Assembly: GCA_964036665.1 (NCBI GenBank)
Contig: OZ038532.1
Location: forward strand, 20,363,037-20,427,036
Reading direction: 5' to 3'
DNA: 64,000 bases
Source of the DNA: Gordius sp. MW1
Taxonomy: Eukaryota; Nematomorpha; Gordioida; Gordea; Gordiidae
Every line of letters begins with the position of its first letter. Within the stretch, counting starts at the first letter, position 1. The translations under genes and the position numbers were made by a program. The notes below the pieces were generated by a model. The model was not told where the DNA came from. It did no database searches and worked only from the letters and a program-made list of their open reading frames with translations. This document shows positions 22,940-34,293 of the stretch, piece by piece.

Positions 22940-23592
22940 TGGCCCCGCACTTTGCTGGATGTATTCGAATGAGTGGCAAATGCGAGGATTAGCACATGCT
23001 CACATTTTGATTTTGTTCATCGACAAAATACGTCCTGAAGACATCGATATTTTAATTTATGCAGAATTTTCAAATCCGTCTATTGATAAAATATTGTTTG
23101 CTCAAACATGATTCATGGCCCATGTGGATATTTTAATCGATCATCGCCTTGCATGTTAGATGGAAAATGTACAAGGCGTTATCCTAAAGATTTCACCAAT
23201 GATACGGTCACATGTCGACGGATATCCAAAAAATCATCAAAGATGTACCGATAATGGCGGACAATCATTTACTAAAACTATCAGTAACGCAGACATTGAC
23301 ATGACAACTTAATGCTCATATTATTGTTCAGTTCTACAGTTCGGTGAAGAGCATCAAAAATATTTGCAAGTATGTGAATTTAAGAATTGATATGGATGTA
23401 TTTAATTGAAAATACCTATGTGAATGCTCCTCCATAGAATAACAATGATGAAATAACGAACTACCGTATTGGCCGGTACGTCAGCTTCAATGAAGCTATT
23501 TAGCGTATACACGGGTTCAAAATTCGAACTACCGTATTGGCCGGTACGTCAGCTTCAATGAAGCTATTTAGCGTATACACGGGTTCAAAATT
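22940..23592 (+). pseudogene. Helitron Rep (HUH) domain relic
   Basis: Fragments in shifting frames read RGLAHAHILIL (the HAH of the HUH metal site), FIDKIRPEDIDILIYAEF, KCTRRYPKDFTND, QFYSSVKSIKNICKYVN and NDEITNYRIGRYVSFNEA. These are successive blocks of the Helitron rolling-circle initiator, which nicks and joins DNA with a Tyr that belongs to the KYVNK-type motif region. Several stops and frameshifts are present, and a 68-bp segment is exactly duplicated in tandem at the end. Confidence 0.75.
23457..23592 (+). repeat. Exact 68-bp tandem duplication
   Basis: Positions 23457-23524 and 23525-23592 are identical (each starts cgaactaccgtattggccgg and ends ttcaaaatt). The duplicated unit encodes the NYRIGRYVSFNEA part of the Helitron relic. 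Perfect identity implies a recent event in an old pseudogene, or an assembly artefact. Confidence 0.9.
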
Positions 23593-23849
23593 CATGATAG
23601 CCAGGTTTTGAATAGAGGGGGGGCAGATTAAAAAAAAAATTTTCCTCTAAATTTTTCCTAAGAGCAAAAAAAAAAATTTGGGTGGGGCAGAGCCTACTGA
23701 GGGTAGGCCAGAGCAAAATTAGGGGGGGGGGCAAAACATTATTTTTTTTAATTTTTAAGGATTTTTGTATTAAATTTTTTTTTTATAAAATTAGGGGGTA
23801 GGGGCGGCGCCGCCCTTCCCCCCTGCCCCCCCCCCTGCCTACGCCCATG
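23593..23849. mobile_element. CATGGGCGTAGCC-family MITE (larger variant)
   Basis: It begins catgatagccaggttttgaa and ends ctgcctacgcccatg, with several G and C runs inside (aggggggggggcaaaac; ttccccctgcccccc). The flanking octamers differ, so the target duplication is not preserved. Confidence 0.65.
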
Positions 23850-24091
23850 TAGACGAAGCCAATACCAATTTTTAGATTGGCGTTCAACAATAATTACAAC
23901 TGTTTATTTTGTTAGGCAATGGAAACCTTTATAAGATTTAATAATGCATTATGGGTCTCCAGTTTTTATAAGCCATGTGTAAAGGGCTATAACGTTAGTT
24001 TACTCTTATAGTAAGCGAAAAGGGTCCAGCATTTTTATTGCAATTCAATCAATGGGTTTTTTTTAACACTTAATTAAAATCTCCAATTCTT

Positions 24092-24182
24092 AATTCTCGA
24101 TTCGTACCTCATAGGTGGTGACGAGCTATGGGTATGTATATTCCTAACGTTTTTCGTGTTTCATTTTATTAATAAAACTTAT
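24092..24182 (+). pseudogene. Duplicated scrap of PAK exon 8 and its intron
   Basis: The sequence ctcgattcgtacctcatagg, then tggtgacgagctatgg, and a further 50 bp of intron (gtatgtatattcctaac) nearly match 49164-49252, the 3' end of PAK exon 8 and the start of intron 8. It encodes [12 protein letters not shown] and keeps the donor. It is followed by a CATGGGCGTAGCC-type end, as the original intron is about 30 bp later. It has no flanking exons, so it is a non-functional copy. Confidence 0.8.
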
Positions 24183-24185
24183 TCC

Positions 24186-24260
24186 ATAGGCGTAGCCAGG
24201 GGGTGGCAGAAATAGACAGCTGCCACCCCCCTCAAATCCAAAAATTCTTTTAAAAATTTT
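24186..24260. mobile_element. CATGGGCGTAGCC-family MITE, one end only
   Basis: It begins cataggcgtagccaggggg and continues into ctgccacccccctcaaatcc. The opposite terminus is not found. Confidence 0.5.
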
Positions 24261-24791
24261 GAATATACCAACGGAATGAAAAATATATATCATAAATGTC
24301 GCTACATTATAAGTTAGCTACATTCTATTTTAAAATTTTAATGTAAATGATTACAGGGTGATAGAATATGAATATTTATTCTAAGTAAGTTTGTGTGCAG
24401 AAATCGCGCATATATCATATGACTATAATTAACATTTAAGGTAATGCTTAAATTAAATTATGTTAATTTCACAATGGACAAAAAAATTCACATCAATACA
24501 TTCGATAATATACTTTTATTATTCATAATTTTAACGAAATAAATTATTTCTAACCTAATAATATTAACATTAATTTATAATTAATTGAAACGTTCTTTAA
24601 AAATTATTGTTAGTATAATATGGTCCTTAAATATATATATTTTTAATATTAGTTTTCTGCCCAGTCATCCTTGTTTCAAGTAAATTGATAAGATACTTTT
24701 TTAACAATTAACAATTATGTACACTTTATTAATTTACAGTAATAATGGTTTAAGTAGCTATAAGTATATTAATGAATAAAGGGATAAGTAT
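24261..24791. other. AT-rich DNA, nothing recognised
   Basis: There is no coding signal. The last 25 bp belong to a short repeat (gggataagtatattaatg) that continues beyond the inserted hAT at 26214. Confidence 0.4.
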
Positions 24792-26213
24792 TAGAGACCT
24801 GCAACGGGCCTGTTTACAGTCGGCCCGCCCGTTATAAAAACTTAAAAGCCCGGCCCGGCCCGGGCCCGTCAAAATATTAGATTATAAGCCCGGGCCCGGC
24901 CCGCTAATTTTATACAAAGCCCGAGCCCGGCCCGAGCCCGTAAAATTTTTTTATTTTTTTTGTTTAATTTTTTTTATCGATATGGCGAACAATATGTTTG
25001 TGTTAAAAATGTTGATAAAAATAGTTAAAAAAGAAAAAACTGGTAATTCCCGGTCATTCGAGTCCTTCTATCTTTTAAGAAACGACCTACATGGAAAACT
25101 TTTTTTTACAAGTGGCACTTCAGGATACATAAAACCATATATAAGACAAATAAACGTTTAAAACCCTTGTTTAAGGTTATAATGTTTTAATAAAACTACT
25201 TAGCTTCTTTGCTTTGCCACCATTTTAAATAATTGGGTTATTGATATAAAATGAGAAAACAGTGATAAAAGTAACTTGAGGAAATAAATTTTAGAATTTG
25301 TTTTTAAATTTGTTAATGATATTATTGGCATTCGGCCGGGGTCAGATAAAGTAGAAGTTAGCAACGGTCAGCATTGATTTGCAGGGAATTATTTAGCCAG
25401 TTTCGCATTCATCCATTATAAATTAACAACCTACAAATTGCCAAAATAAGTTTATTAATAAGGGTAATCAGTCAGGCACAAAAACAATAATGAAATTTGA
25501 GCTTAGGCGAGGTCGAAAAAAGTAAAGCCAATCAGCGGTCAGCTAAATAAAAGTCTTTAACAGAAGCATAAGTCCACGCCATTAAAAACCCGTATAAGTT
25601 TCCACGGCAATTATTGAAAAATTACAAGTTGGACAGGACAGGATGGACAGGACGGATAACCAAAAGATAGCCCATAAATTGCATAGCAATTAATATAAAT
25701 AATTTTAAATAATATTAAATTAATTCACTCAATATTGCTAGAGGGTATAAATGGGGAGGCAAAGATGGGCAGCTGCACCCCTCCAAATCCAAAAATTCCT
25801 GATGAAAAGAACATTTTTTGCCCTATTTAAACTGCCCCCCTCCAATTTAAATTAGCTCCGCCCATGGGATCACGTGTATAAATTATCTTTAACATTTATA
25901 ATGCGTGTTGAGCTATTGATAAATTAATGAACTAGGATGGAAACAAAAGTTAACTTTCCTTGTTAATTTAATATACATAAAATAATTACAAATTAGAACA
26001 TTATAAAAACACCTTCTTTTATGCTAAATCTAATTAATTTTTTAACGGGCTTTTAACGGGGCCTTATGTATAACTAGGCCCGGCCCGAGCCCGTTACGTT
26101 ATATATCGGCCCGTCCAGGCCCGGCCCGTTGTTTTTTTTTAAAGCAGAAGCCCGGCCCGGCCCGCGGGCCGGGCTTTTAGGCCCGTCCGCGGGTCGGGCC
26201 GTGCAGGTCTCTA
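24792..26213. mobile_element. Non-autonomous hAT, TAGAGACCTGC family
   Basis: The termini are tagagacctgcaacgggc and its inverse ccgtgcaggtctcta, with GGCCCGG-rich subterminal repeats at both sides (24815-24940 and 26070-26205). The flanks ataagtat and ataagtta match at 6 of 8. No transposase is visible. The interior holds a fragment of the CATGGGCGTAGCC MITE (about 25740-25868) and a ggacaggacaggatggacag block related to 59020-59050. Related termini bound the autonomous-type element at 35048-37733 and the one at 62617. Confidence 0.75.
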
Positions 26214-26283
26214 ATAAGTTAACTAATGAATAATGGGATAAGTATATTAATGAATAAAGGGATAAGTATATTAATGAATAAAG
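26214..26283. repeat. Short tandem repeat
   Basis: Units of about 27 bp (gggataagtatattaatgaa, taaa) are repeated. The array began before 24791 and was split by the hAT insertion. Confidence 0.65.
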
Positions 26284-26520
26284 ATGATGCTTGATATGAT
26301 GATTGAATTGATGATGATTGAATTATTGATAATTGAATTGATGATGATTGAATTGATTGTTGAATCGATAATTGAATTGATGATTGAATTGATGTTTGAA
26401 TTGCTGATTGAATTGATGATGTTGATGATTGAATTGATGATGATTGAATTGATTGTTGAATTGATGATTGAATAGATGATTTAATTATGAATTGATGATG
26501 ATTCACATGATGATTGAATC
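26284..26520. repeat. TGAATTGATGAT microsatellite-like array
   Basis: Variants of attgaattgatgatgattg repeat through about 230 bp. Long open frames on both strands (IELMMIEL / SSIQSSIQ) are produced by the repeat and are not genes. Confidence 0.85.
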
Positions 26521-27131
26521 CAATTCCCCTACTTCTTGCGAATCTCCATCCTCACATATTCGCTACATTTTTCCCATTAACTCGCCGAAAATATCCTACA
26601 CTTTCTCCTAGAGCAAAAAATTCTAATTTTTTATACAAGTAAGCAGTCTTGTTAAGGAGCGGCGCTACAGGAGCGGCGCTCCGGAGCGCCGCTACATTTT
26701 TTCAAAAAAGTTGGAGCGCCTCTCCTTTTTAAAAATGAGGAGCGGGCGCGGGAGTAGGTCCTTTTAGGGCTAAAGCGGACGAGCGCCGCTCCTCCGCTCC
26801 TTTAAATTTAATATATAAATTATAATATTTTTTAAATATTCATACTATTTGTTAATTAAAATTAATGAAAATATAATTTAATTTTATTTAAATTTATTCT
26901 TTATTAAATGTTGAGCCGAGTTTTATATTGATTTTTCATCTAATCATTTGAAACAATAAACATCAGTTTCTTCTTATTATACTAAAAAAATTTTGAAAAA
27001 TCTTGTAAGTCATATTAATATTCATTTTATAGATATATAATAAAAAAAAGTTTTATTATGGATTTAGTAGAGATTATAGAAGAAGAAACTAAATTTGCAT
27101 TTCCACTAAATATTATATCATATCTTCTTTA

Positions 27132-27955
27132 TCAGTTATTTGGTCCCACAGCCTTGGGGTTTGTTTTGATGAGTTTTTTCCATCTTGACCGGATGAGTGC
27201 CATATCTTGACTAATCTCTTTTGTTTTCATTAATTTATCGACTTGCCCTTTCCACGTGACACGGGGCTGTCCTCTTCCTCTCTTGCCCGATACCTCCATG
27301 TCCAGTACTTTTCGATTTACGTCATTCGGGTCTCTTCTTAGTATATGCCCATACCACCTTAGGCGATTTTCGTTAATCATGTCCGCCATAGGTTGAATAC
27401 CCATTTTTGTCATGAGAAAGTCATTCGTCATATGGTCGAGCTTAGTATACCCCAAGCTCCACCGTATCTTTCTCATCTCTGTGGCTTGTAATAGCTTTCC
27501 TTCCGTGGTGTTTAATGCCCATGTTTCACTTCCATAGACTAACACCGGTCTTACGATGGATTTGTAAGCTTTGCTCTTCAACCATATTGGCATTTTCTTG
27601 TCGCACATTACACCGGATATACTTCGCCATTTGAGCCATCCTTTTTGGATGCAGGCATTGACTTCCGTTGCGCAACCTCCCTCTTGATGTAGCATCGAGC
27701 CGAGGTATGTAAACCTGTTTACTTTTGGGTACTTTAAAGGGTCATCCAGCGATGGGCTGCTTGTACCGTTCATTTCCATGTATACCGTTTTTCGATCGTT
27801 GACATTTAACCCATATCCAGCTAAGCGCTTTGACCACTTTTCGGTTTCTTCGAATACTTTCTCGCTTGTTTCCTCGCATAGTACTATATCATCGGCATAT
27901 AACATGCACCATGGCGATGGCTTTTGAATGTTTCTCGTTATCGTGTCTATAATTA
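27132..27955 (-). pseudogene. LINE reverse transcriptase, C-terminal part
   Basis: The frame contains CMLYADDIVLCEE, the catalytic Y/F-x-DD box of reverse transcriptase. It continues with GLNVNDRKTVYMEM, RFTYLGSMLHQEG, VLVYGSETWAL, RLRWYGHILRRD and RGQPRVTWKGQVD. This order (palm, thumb, and the RW.GH..R C-terminal block) is that of RTE-type LINE proteins. About 17 codons upstream (IIDTITRNIQKPSPW) run up to the Helitron junction at 27955. The enzyme class makes cDNA at the nicked target. Confidence 0.85.
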
Positions 27956-28499
27956 TCTATATATATATAAATCTAAGTCCCGTTTTTTTGTGCGCTAATA
28001 ACTTTTGATGTTCTCAACCGATTGCCACCAAATTTGGCCAGATTATTGCCTTAGCATTGTAGATGGTTTGTAAACACTTTTTATCACACTACGACAGCGG
28101 GAACCATGCTTTTTAATTTGGTTGGCGCCATCTAGCGGGCGTCAGCTACAACGCTTATTTCGATTATAATTTTATGTTAGAGTTGTGCTCATAGTTTTAA
28201 ATGTTTTTCTACTAATCTTTTGTCACATATTTCACTATTTTTATTCACCTTTGGGTTATTTTTTACATTATATATATATTTGTTACAACTAAATAATTAA
28301 AAACCGTAAAACATCAAAAATTTTATAATATAAAAAAGACGCGTGCTCTGTTAAAGGTTTACGTATCTAAACGTTTGACGTGAAAATATTATTATAATAA
28401 TCAAAGCGCGCATCAAGAATCACATTTCCTGTTTCTAAACCGGATATTGGTTATAATCATTATATACCATTTTTAAATTCTTAATTTTATAATTGTTTT

Positions 28500-29180
28500 T
28501 AGAGCTTAACTGCATCCTTACTAATGCAAATTTGAAAATTACATTTGTGTTTTTAGAGCTTTATTGACAACAATCCTTATCAATTCTTATAACTTGAATT
28601 TTTATCCCTGTGAAGATTGGTTATAAACATCAAATAGCATTCTCACTAATGCAAATTTGATTCACTGCCAACAATCCTTAGCAATTCGTATATCCCTGTG
28701 AAACAAGAGGTAACTCTAATGCAAATTTGAAAATTACGTTTGAGTTTTTAGAGCTTTACTGACAACAATTCTTATAACTTAAATTTTGATCCCTGTGAAG
28801 ATTGGTTATAATCATCAAATAACATTCTCAAATTTCTTAAATCCCTGTGAAACAAGAGGTAACTCTAATGCAAATTTGAAAATTACATTTGTGTTTTTAG
28901 AGCTTTATAACATTCTCACTAATGCAAATTTGATTCACTGCCAACAATCCTTAGCAATTCTTTTATCCCTGTGAAACAAGAGGTAACTCTAAAAATTTGA
29001 AAATTAGGTTTGTGTTTTTAGGGCTTTATTAACAACAATTCTTATAACTTTAATTTTTATCCCTGTGAAGATTGGTTATAATCATCAAATAACATTCTCA
29101 AATTTCTTATATCCCTGTGAAACAAGAGGTAACTCTAATGCAAATTTGAAAATTACATTTGTGTTTTTAGAGCTTTGCTG
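28500..29180 (+). repeat. Tandem repeats in the Helitron leader
   Basis: The block atccctgtgaaacaagaggt and the following aactctaatgcaaatttgaa recur at about 28692, 28841, 28964 and 29111 (spacing 123-149 bp). In between are variable pieces with ttttagagcttta and actgccaacaatccttagca. It is non-coding. Confidence 0.8.
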
Positions 29181-29536
29181 ACAACAATCCTTATCCATTC
29201 TCAAAATCCACCCAAAGTTGGATTAGCAGGTTATAGATATATCATTATAAATCAAATTTTTGCCCACAGACCTGTATACATTTTTAAATTTCTTTTTCTT
29301 TGTATATCCACTTTAGTAATTACATGCGCCCCAAGAGAAAATCGATTGGACGGAGGACACGAAATGCGAATTGAATGCGTAGAGTGAGTACTTTTGGGCT
29401 TGAAGATGAACTACAACAGTCTACAACTCTGCCTCAGCCACCCGCACGTGCTTAGTCATTACCCGCAGGCGACCGCCTAGCATTTTCTTACCCATCTAAT
29501 ATTGAAAGTTTACGTCGCCATGTTCTCATTGGTACT

Positions 29537-31375
29537 ATGTCTATTGTGTGTCCTCATTGCAATGCCTTGAAATTTGCTGGAGAAACCACTGGAATGTGTT
29601 GCGCAGCCGGAAAAGTTAAACTGCCTCACTTTGCAGAACCGCCTGAGCCATTACAAACATTGCTGGCTGGTTATACAACTGATTCTAAACATTTTCTATC
29701 TAACATCAGGAAATACAACTCCTGTTTCCAAATGACGTCGTTTGGCGCTTATGTTGTAACCACACAATTCATGCCTACATTCAAGGTAAAAGGCCAAATT
29801 TATCATAAAGCCGGCTCCCTCCTTCCCTTGCCCGAAGGGCAACATAAGTTTCTACAACTATATTTTATCGGAGATGATGAGATAGAATTAGGTGCACGCC
29901 TCGACATTTTTAGCGGTTTAAAAAGATCCATCGTTTCACAACTTCAGTTGCTGCTTCATGCTAATAATAATTTAGTGCGTTTGTTCAAAACTGCACTGGA
30001 CATAATGCCTTCAGATACCCACAAAATAGTCATTCATGCTGACAAAACTCCTCCGGGAGAACATGGGAGAAGATTTAATGCCCCAACTATACATGAAGTC
30101 GCCATTGTTATAGTTGGGGATCAATTTCAACCTAGAGACATTGTGCTTCATAGGAGAAACAATGCTTTTACACAAGTTGCTGACACTCATCGCTGCTATG
30201 ACCCCCTTCAATATCCCATTGTTGCCTGGTGGTAAAACTGCTCATTCAGCATTAAAATTGCCTTTAAACATTTATTATAGCGAAACTCCCATGTGCAACA
30301 TTTCCCGAGCATCTGAAATGGGTAAAGTACTAGAAAGGTGCAAACTTATCGTTTGGGATGAATGCACAAAGGCCCATAAAAAATCGCTCGAAGCTCTAGA
30401 TTGTTTTTTGCAAGATTTGCGGCGAGATTCCAGACCATTTGGTGGCGCATTTTTATTGCTTGCAGGAGATTTCAGGCAAACTTTACCAGTGCTTCCTCGA
30501 TCAACCCCTGCTGACGAGATCAATGCTTGCCTAAAATATTCTTTTTGTGGCCTTATGTCAAACCTTAAATTTAACTACTAATATGCGTGTAATGTTACAA
30601 AATCAAGCATGTGAGTTATTCTCCCATCAATTGCTAGAAATTGGAAACGGAACCGTGCCCGTCGATATAAACTCAGAACGGGTTTCATTTCCAACTTCTG
30701 CCATTTTGTGTCGTCCAAAACAGCTTTGGTAGAAAAAGTTTTTCCAAATATTAACACCCATTATCAGGATCGAATATGGCTCCGTCAACGGGCTATCCAA
30801 AGAATAAAGACGTCCAAGAACTTAACAATCTCATTCTGTCTACAAATGACGGCACTCCAGTTACCTACAAATCGGTTGACACTGTTGTTACTGCTGATGA
30901 CGCTGTTAATTATTCACTCGAATTTTTAAATTCGCTAGATCTCCCAGGCATACCACCACACGTTTTGCATTTGAAAATTGGCGTGCCGAAGGATGTTGCG
31001 AAATGTTAATCAGCCAAAACTTTGCAACGGCACACTCTTGCTATTAAACGCTTAATGTGCAACGTTGTTGAGGCCACGATTTTGACTGGACCTTTCAATG
31101 GAGAAGATGTCCTCATACCACGGATCCCTTTGATTCCAACAGATTTACCCTTTGAATTCAAAAGATTGCAATTTCCTTTTACAAGCATTCGCTATTACCA
31201 TTAACAAAGCTCAAGGCTAGTCTCTAGAAATTTGTGGTATAGATTTAGAAACAGATTGTTTTTCACATGGACAATTTATATGTTGCATGTTCGCGCGTCG
31301 GCAATCCACAAAATCTGTATATCTACACAGATAATAACATGACCAAAATAATTGTCTATCCCCAAGCATTATAGC
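29537..31375 (+). pseudogene. Helitron replicase-helicase, internally deleted
   Basis: The first frame (29537-30235) gives the Helitron N-terminal zinc-like region (CPHCNALKFAGETTGMCC) and the following NIRKYNSCFQMTSFGA and LQLYFIGDD. It then jumps directly to the helicase end of the protein; the HUH nuclease and the Walker A segment of the helicase are missing. The helicase resumes with TAHSALKLPLN (about 30235), IVWDECTKAHKKSLEALD (Walker B), LLAGDFRQTLPVLPRSTPAD and, after frameshifts, ITINKAQG, SRVGNPQNLYIYT near 31200-31320. It cannot be functional. Intact relatives drive rolling-circle transposition. Confidence 0.85.
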
Positions 31376-32050
31376 AATTTGTTCCTTTTTAAGGCAGAAG
31401 TTAAGCTGCGAAGCATCTCTTACCCGGACTTATAACTCTCTTTATAACGCCTCACTACTATTCTGCATGCATAATTAAAGTTAGTATCATTTCTATTTAT
31501 CCACTCATAACTTTTAGCAATTACCATTAAAGCCAATTGATTTTACTTGCGTATAATCACCTTTTAAATTCTATAATTTTATATATATTTTAGCATTTCT
31601 CCCCTTTTTATTACGCCAGAGTATTATAACCAAATTTGACGAAACATTCACAAGAAGCTATAATACTGTACGTGTATTACCTTATTCTTCATAAAACCTA
31701 TCATTGATTTACCCTTTATCCATCAACTCCTTGCAGGTTTTATTTTACTATTTACATCATTTTTTACATTATACTTTCAGTTAAAATCTTCATACAGCTC
31801 TTTATTACCCATACATTATTATAAGCTTTTTATATTTTAATGCTTATATACTCTTATGAATTATTATTAATAAATATTTTATATCGCTCTTAAATGAATA
31901 TTATGGATATTTATTTGCATTAGCATTCGAACCTTTCACATTATAAATTATTTAATATATGACCCCATTTTAGATAAGTCTTTTAATAGGTTATACTTAT
32001 TTAACCACTTAAGGACTGAGCCAAAGCAACGCTTGGCCGGGCACAGCTAG

Positions 32051-32667
32051 TATAAAATAAAAAGGGACTTAAAAGCAGATCCTTGAGGTAATCCACTTTT
32101 AACCCGAAAAGATTTAGAGTCTCTAACTGTCGTCCTAACGCAAGAGTTTGAGTGTTTATAAATATTTTTCATAAGCCGTATATATGCGTCAGGGATATTT
32201 TGTTTTCTCAGGCACCACCATATTAAATCGCGGGTGACCGTGTCATAAGCTTTCTCCAAGTCGATAAAGACCATATATAGGTCTTTCCTCTTTTCACCAT
32301 ACTTATCCATCATTTGCCTTAGTGCGAAGATTGGGTCGATTGTAGATTTGCCTGCCACAAATCCGAATTGGTTAGCCGATATTTCCACCTCGTTTTTCAG
32401 CCTTGTTACTAAGACCCTTTCCATCAGTTTCAAGGAGTGGCAAGTTAGCTTGATACCTCTGTAATTGCAACAGTCTTGAGGGTCTCCTTTGCCTTTAAAT
32501 AAGGGTATAATCGTGCTAGCTCTCCATTGATTAGGAAATCGCTCTTCTACCAATATCTTGTTAAGAAGGCTCATCATGGTGGTGACTCCTTCATCACGAC
32601 ATCCGAGCAATGCTTCCATAGGTATTCCAACTGGGCCATTTGCTTTTCCTTTTTGCATCTTGCTCAT
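32051..32667 (-). pseudogene. LINE reverse transcriptase, N-terminal part
   Basis: The motifs are KGKANGPVGIPMEALL, TIIPLFKGKGDPQDCCNYRG, FGFVAGKSTIDPIFALRQM, MVFIDLEKAYDTV (containing the first catalytic Asp) and SGLPQGSA, the ordered RT blocks of RTE-type LINEs. The frame runs into the Helitron at 32050. The two halves are out of frame with each other, by one base near the junction. Confidence 0.85.
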
Positions 32668-32868
32668 TTGTGCCCTAACTTAATTCTCCTGAAAGAGTTC
32701 GACCATATTTATATTTGGCTCAATTTCGGGAAAGGAATCCTTGTCATTTGCAATATTCATAAGGTTCTTAAAATATCCTTTCCATCACTTCCTTCGGCTT
32801 GAATAAGGTTTGACCCTTCTCGTCTTTGACTATTTTAAGAACTCCGACATCGCGGCTTTTCTTCTCCC

Positions 32869-33216
32869 TTATCTTGGCCAGTTTGTACATAAGCTTTCGC
32901 CCCCTTTATGATCCAGTTTGTTTGCCATCTCGATGTAGGCGGCATTCTTCGCTATTGCAACGGCCTTTTTTGCGTTCCTCTTTGCGTCCCTATACTCTTG
33001 ATAATCCTCCGACTTCTTTGATTTATGCCACCGTCTATATAGATTTTTCTTTCTTTCGATGAAATCACTAACCGATTGATCCCACCACCATAGTTCCCTA
33101 TTCATAGCTTTGCCTCCTTTGGTCTGTCCTAGAACACTAATCGCTGTTTCCTTTGTGTCCTTAGATAGCGTGTCCCAATCGTCGTCTACGTCCCTTTGCA
33201 ACTTCCTTGCACCCAA
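32869..33216 (-). pseudogene. LINE linker between endonuclease and RT
   Basis: The frame includes ELWWWDQSVSDFIERKKNLY followed by RRWHKSKKSEDYQEYRDAKR. The W-W.....V...I..KK..Y..W......Y...R...K pattern is the usual linker between the endonuclease and RT in these LINEs. Frameshifts separate it from both neighbours. Confidence 0.7.
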
Positions 33217-33231
33217 GAGTGAGGAGGCTTT

Positions 33232-34293
33232 TTAATTGTATTTTTCGTTTGTCGACGTATCCTTTAGCCTTTCGTATCCAATTCGAGGCTTATAGACTTT
33301 TCTTCTTTCGGGAAATATTTTTCTGTCAAGATCCATAACAAGGGGACGATGTTGCCAAGCGAATTCTTCTCCCGGTATAACTTTGCAATCCTTAATGCCC
33401 CATAAGTCCTTTCGCCGTATAAACAAATAGTCAATTTGACTAAAATGCTTCCCACTTCTATAGGTCACAATATGATCTTCGCGTTTTTAAATAGGTGTTA
33501 ACGATCGCCATGTCATATGCTTATGATACGTGGAGAAGTTTTTCCCCTTCTTTGTTCTTCAGACCATGCCCATAGCCTCCATGATTGCGTTCATACCCGA
33601 GGCGATTTTTTCATACGTGAGCGTTAAAATCGGCCCCAATAATTAGCCTTTCTTCCTGTCTTATTCCTTGTATTTCCTTTTCCAATGAATCGAAGAATAT
33701 GTCTTTCTCTGATTCCATACACCCATTTTGGGGAGCATACGCGCACATAACGGTTAGGAGGCCCCCTTGATTTGCAATTTTCACCCACATTAGCCTGTCG
33801 GAACAACGCTTGACTTCCACGACCTTGTCCTTGAACGATTCGCTTAGAACGTTACGGACCCCGTTTCTACGATTTGGTGACCCACTGTAGAAAAGCTTGT
33901 ATCCTTCTCCTAATTCCCGGACTTTCGTTCCGTTCCACCTCGTCTCTTGTAGGCAAGCGATGTGTACCTTTCTTCTTTTAAGCATTGTGCGAGTTCGATG
34001 CTCTTCCCCGTCAACGTTCCCACATTCCAGCACGTTTGTTCGCATTCAACTAATTTCCTTAACCGCCTTCGTTGTGAGTTGGGCAGTAACCCTAGTGTAT
34101 TTTTCACATTGCACGGGCGGGGTATGCAGTGCGCGTCGTTTGTGGAGGACGCCCTAGCCTTTTCTTGTAAAATCTTGTTTGAAACTATCATAATTTTGGA
34201 GTTGGTTTTTATAGTCGGTTTCCGACCTGACGCCAACCCTCCACTTTTTGCACACGGACTTGGGACCGACGTAGGTGGTGTTATTTGATACAT
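33232..34293 (-). pseudogene. LINE APE-type endonuclease, broken
   Basis: Pieces in order are: NVGTLTGKSIELAQCLK (33910-34293 frame); IACLQETRWNGTKV, LLTVMCAYAPQNG and IIGADFNAHV (33611-34045); then TYRSGKHFSQIDYLFIRRKD and HRPLVMDL (33232-33468). LQETRW, GADFNAHV and QIDY are active-site blocks of the exonuclease-endonuclease-phosphatase fold that nicks target DNA. At least two frameshifts occur, near 33960 and 33480-33600. Confidence 0.8.

Larger units (their letters stand above)
22310..23592 (+). mobile_element. Helitron fragment (copy 3) with HUH region
   Basis: It begins with tctatatatacaaaaatg after an A, and has the subterminal block gattgccaccaaatttggcc shared with copies at 27956 and 7671. 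Downstream are tandem words (atgacgtcatacagggatac at 22501 and 22571; cgcgtatcatcccacc units near 22710) and then decayed replicase coding sequence. The 3' end with its hairpin and CTRR is not found; the element is cut by or merges into the MITE at 23593. Confidence 0.65.
27956..32050 (+). mobile_element. Helitron (copy 1), with both ends
   Basis: The 5' end is TCTATATATATATAAATC at 27956 and the 3' end is aagcaacgcttggccgggca, cagCTAG, ending at 32050. A GC-rich hairpin precedes CTAG. The flanking bases are A on the left and T on the right, the AT target that Helitrons use. It lies in the reverse transcriptase of the LINE. It holds a tandem array (28500-29180) and an internally deleted replicase-helicase gene (29537-31375). 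Confidence 0.9.

Noticed and set aside
26219..26506. Open frames on both strands (SSIQSSIQ.. and IELMMIEL..)
   Set aside because: They are produced by the TGAATTGATGAT microsatellite; the unit length keeps several frames open.
28500..29180. CRISPR-like array
   Set aside because: The repeated block is long, imperfect and unevenly spaced inside a Helitron in animal DNA; there are no cas genes.
30011..30523. Minus-strand open frames of 66-82 codons
   Set aside because: They are antisense to the Helitron replicase-helicase relic.
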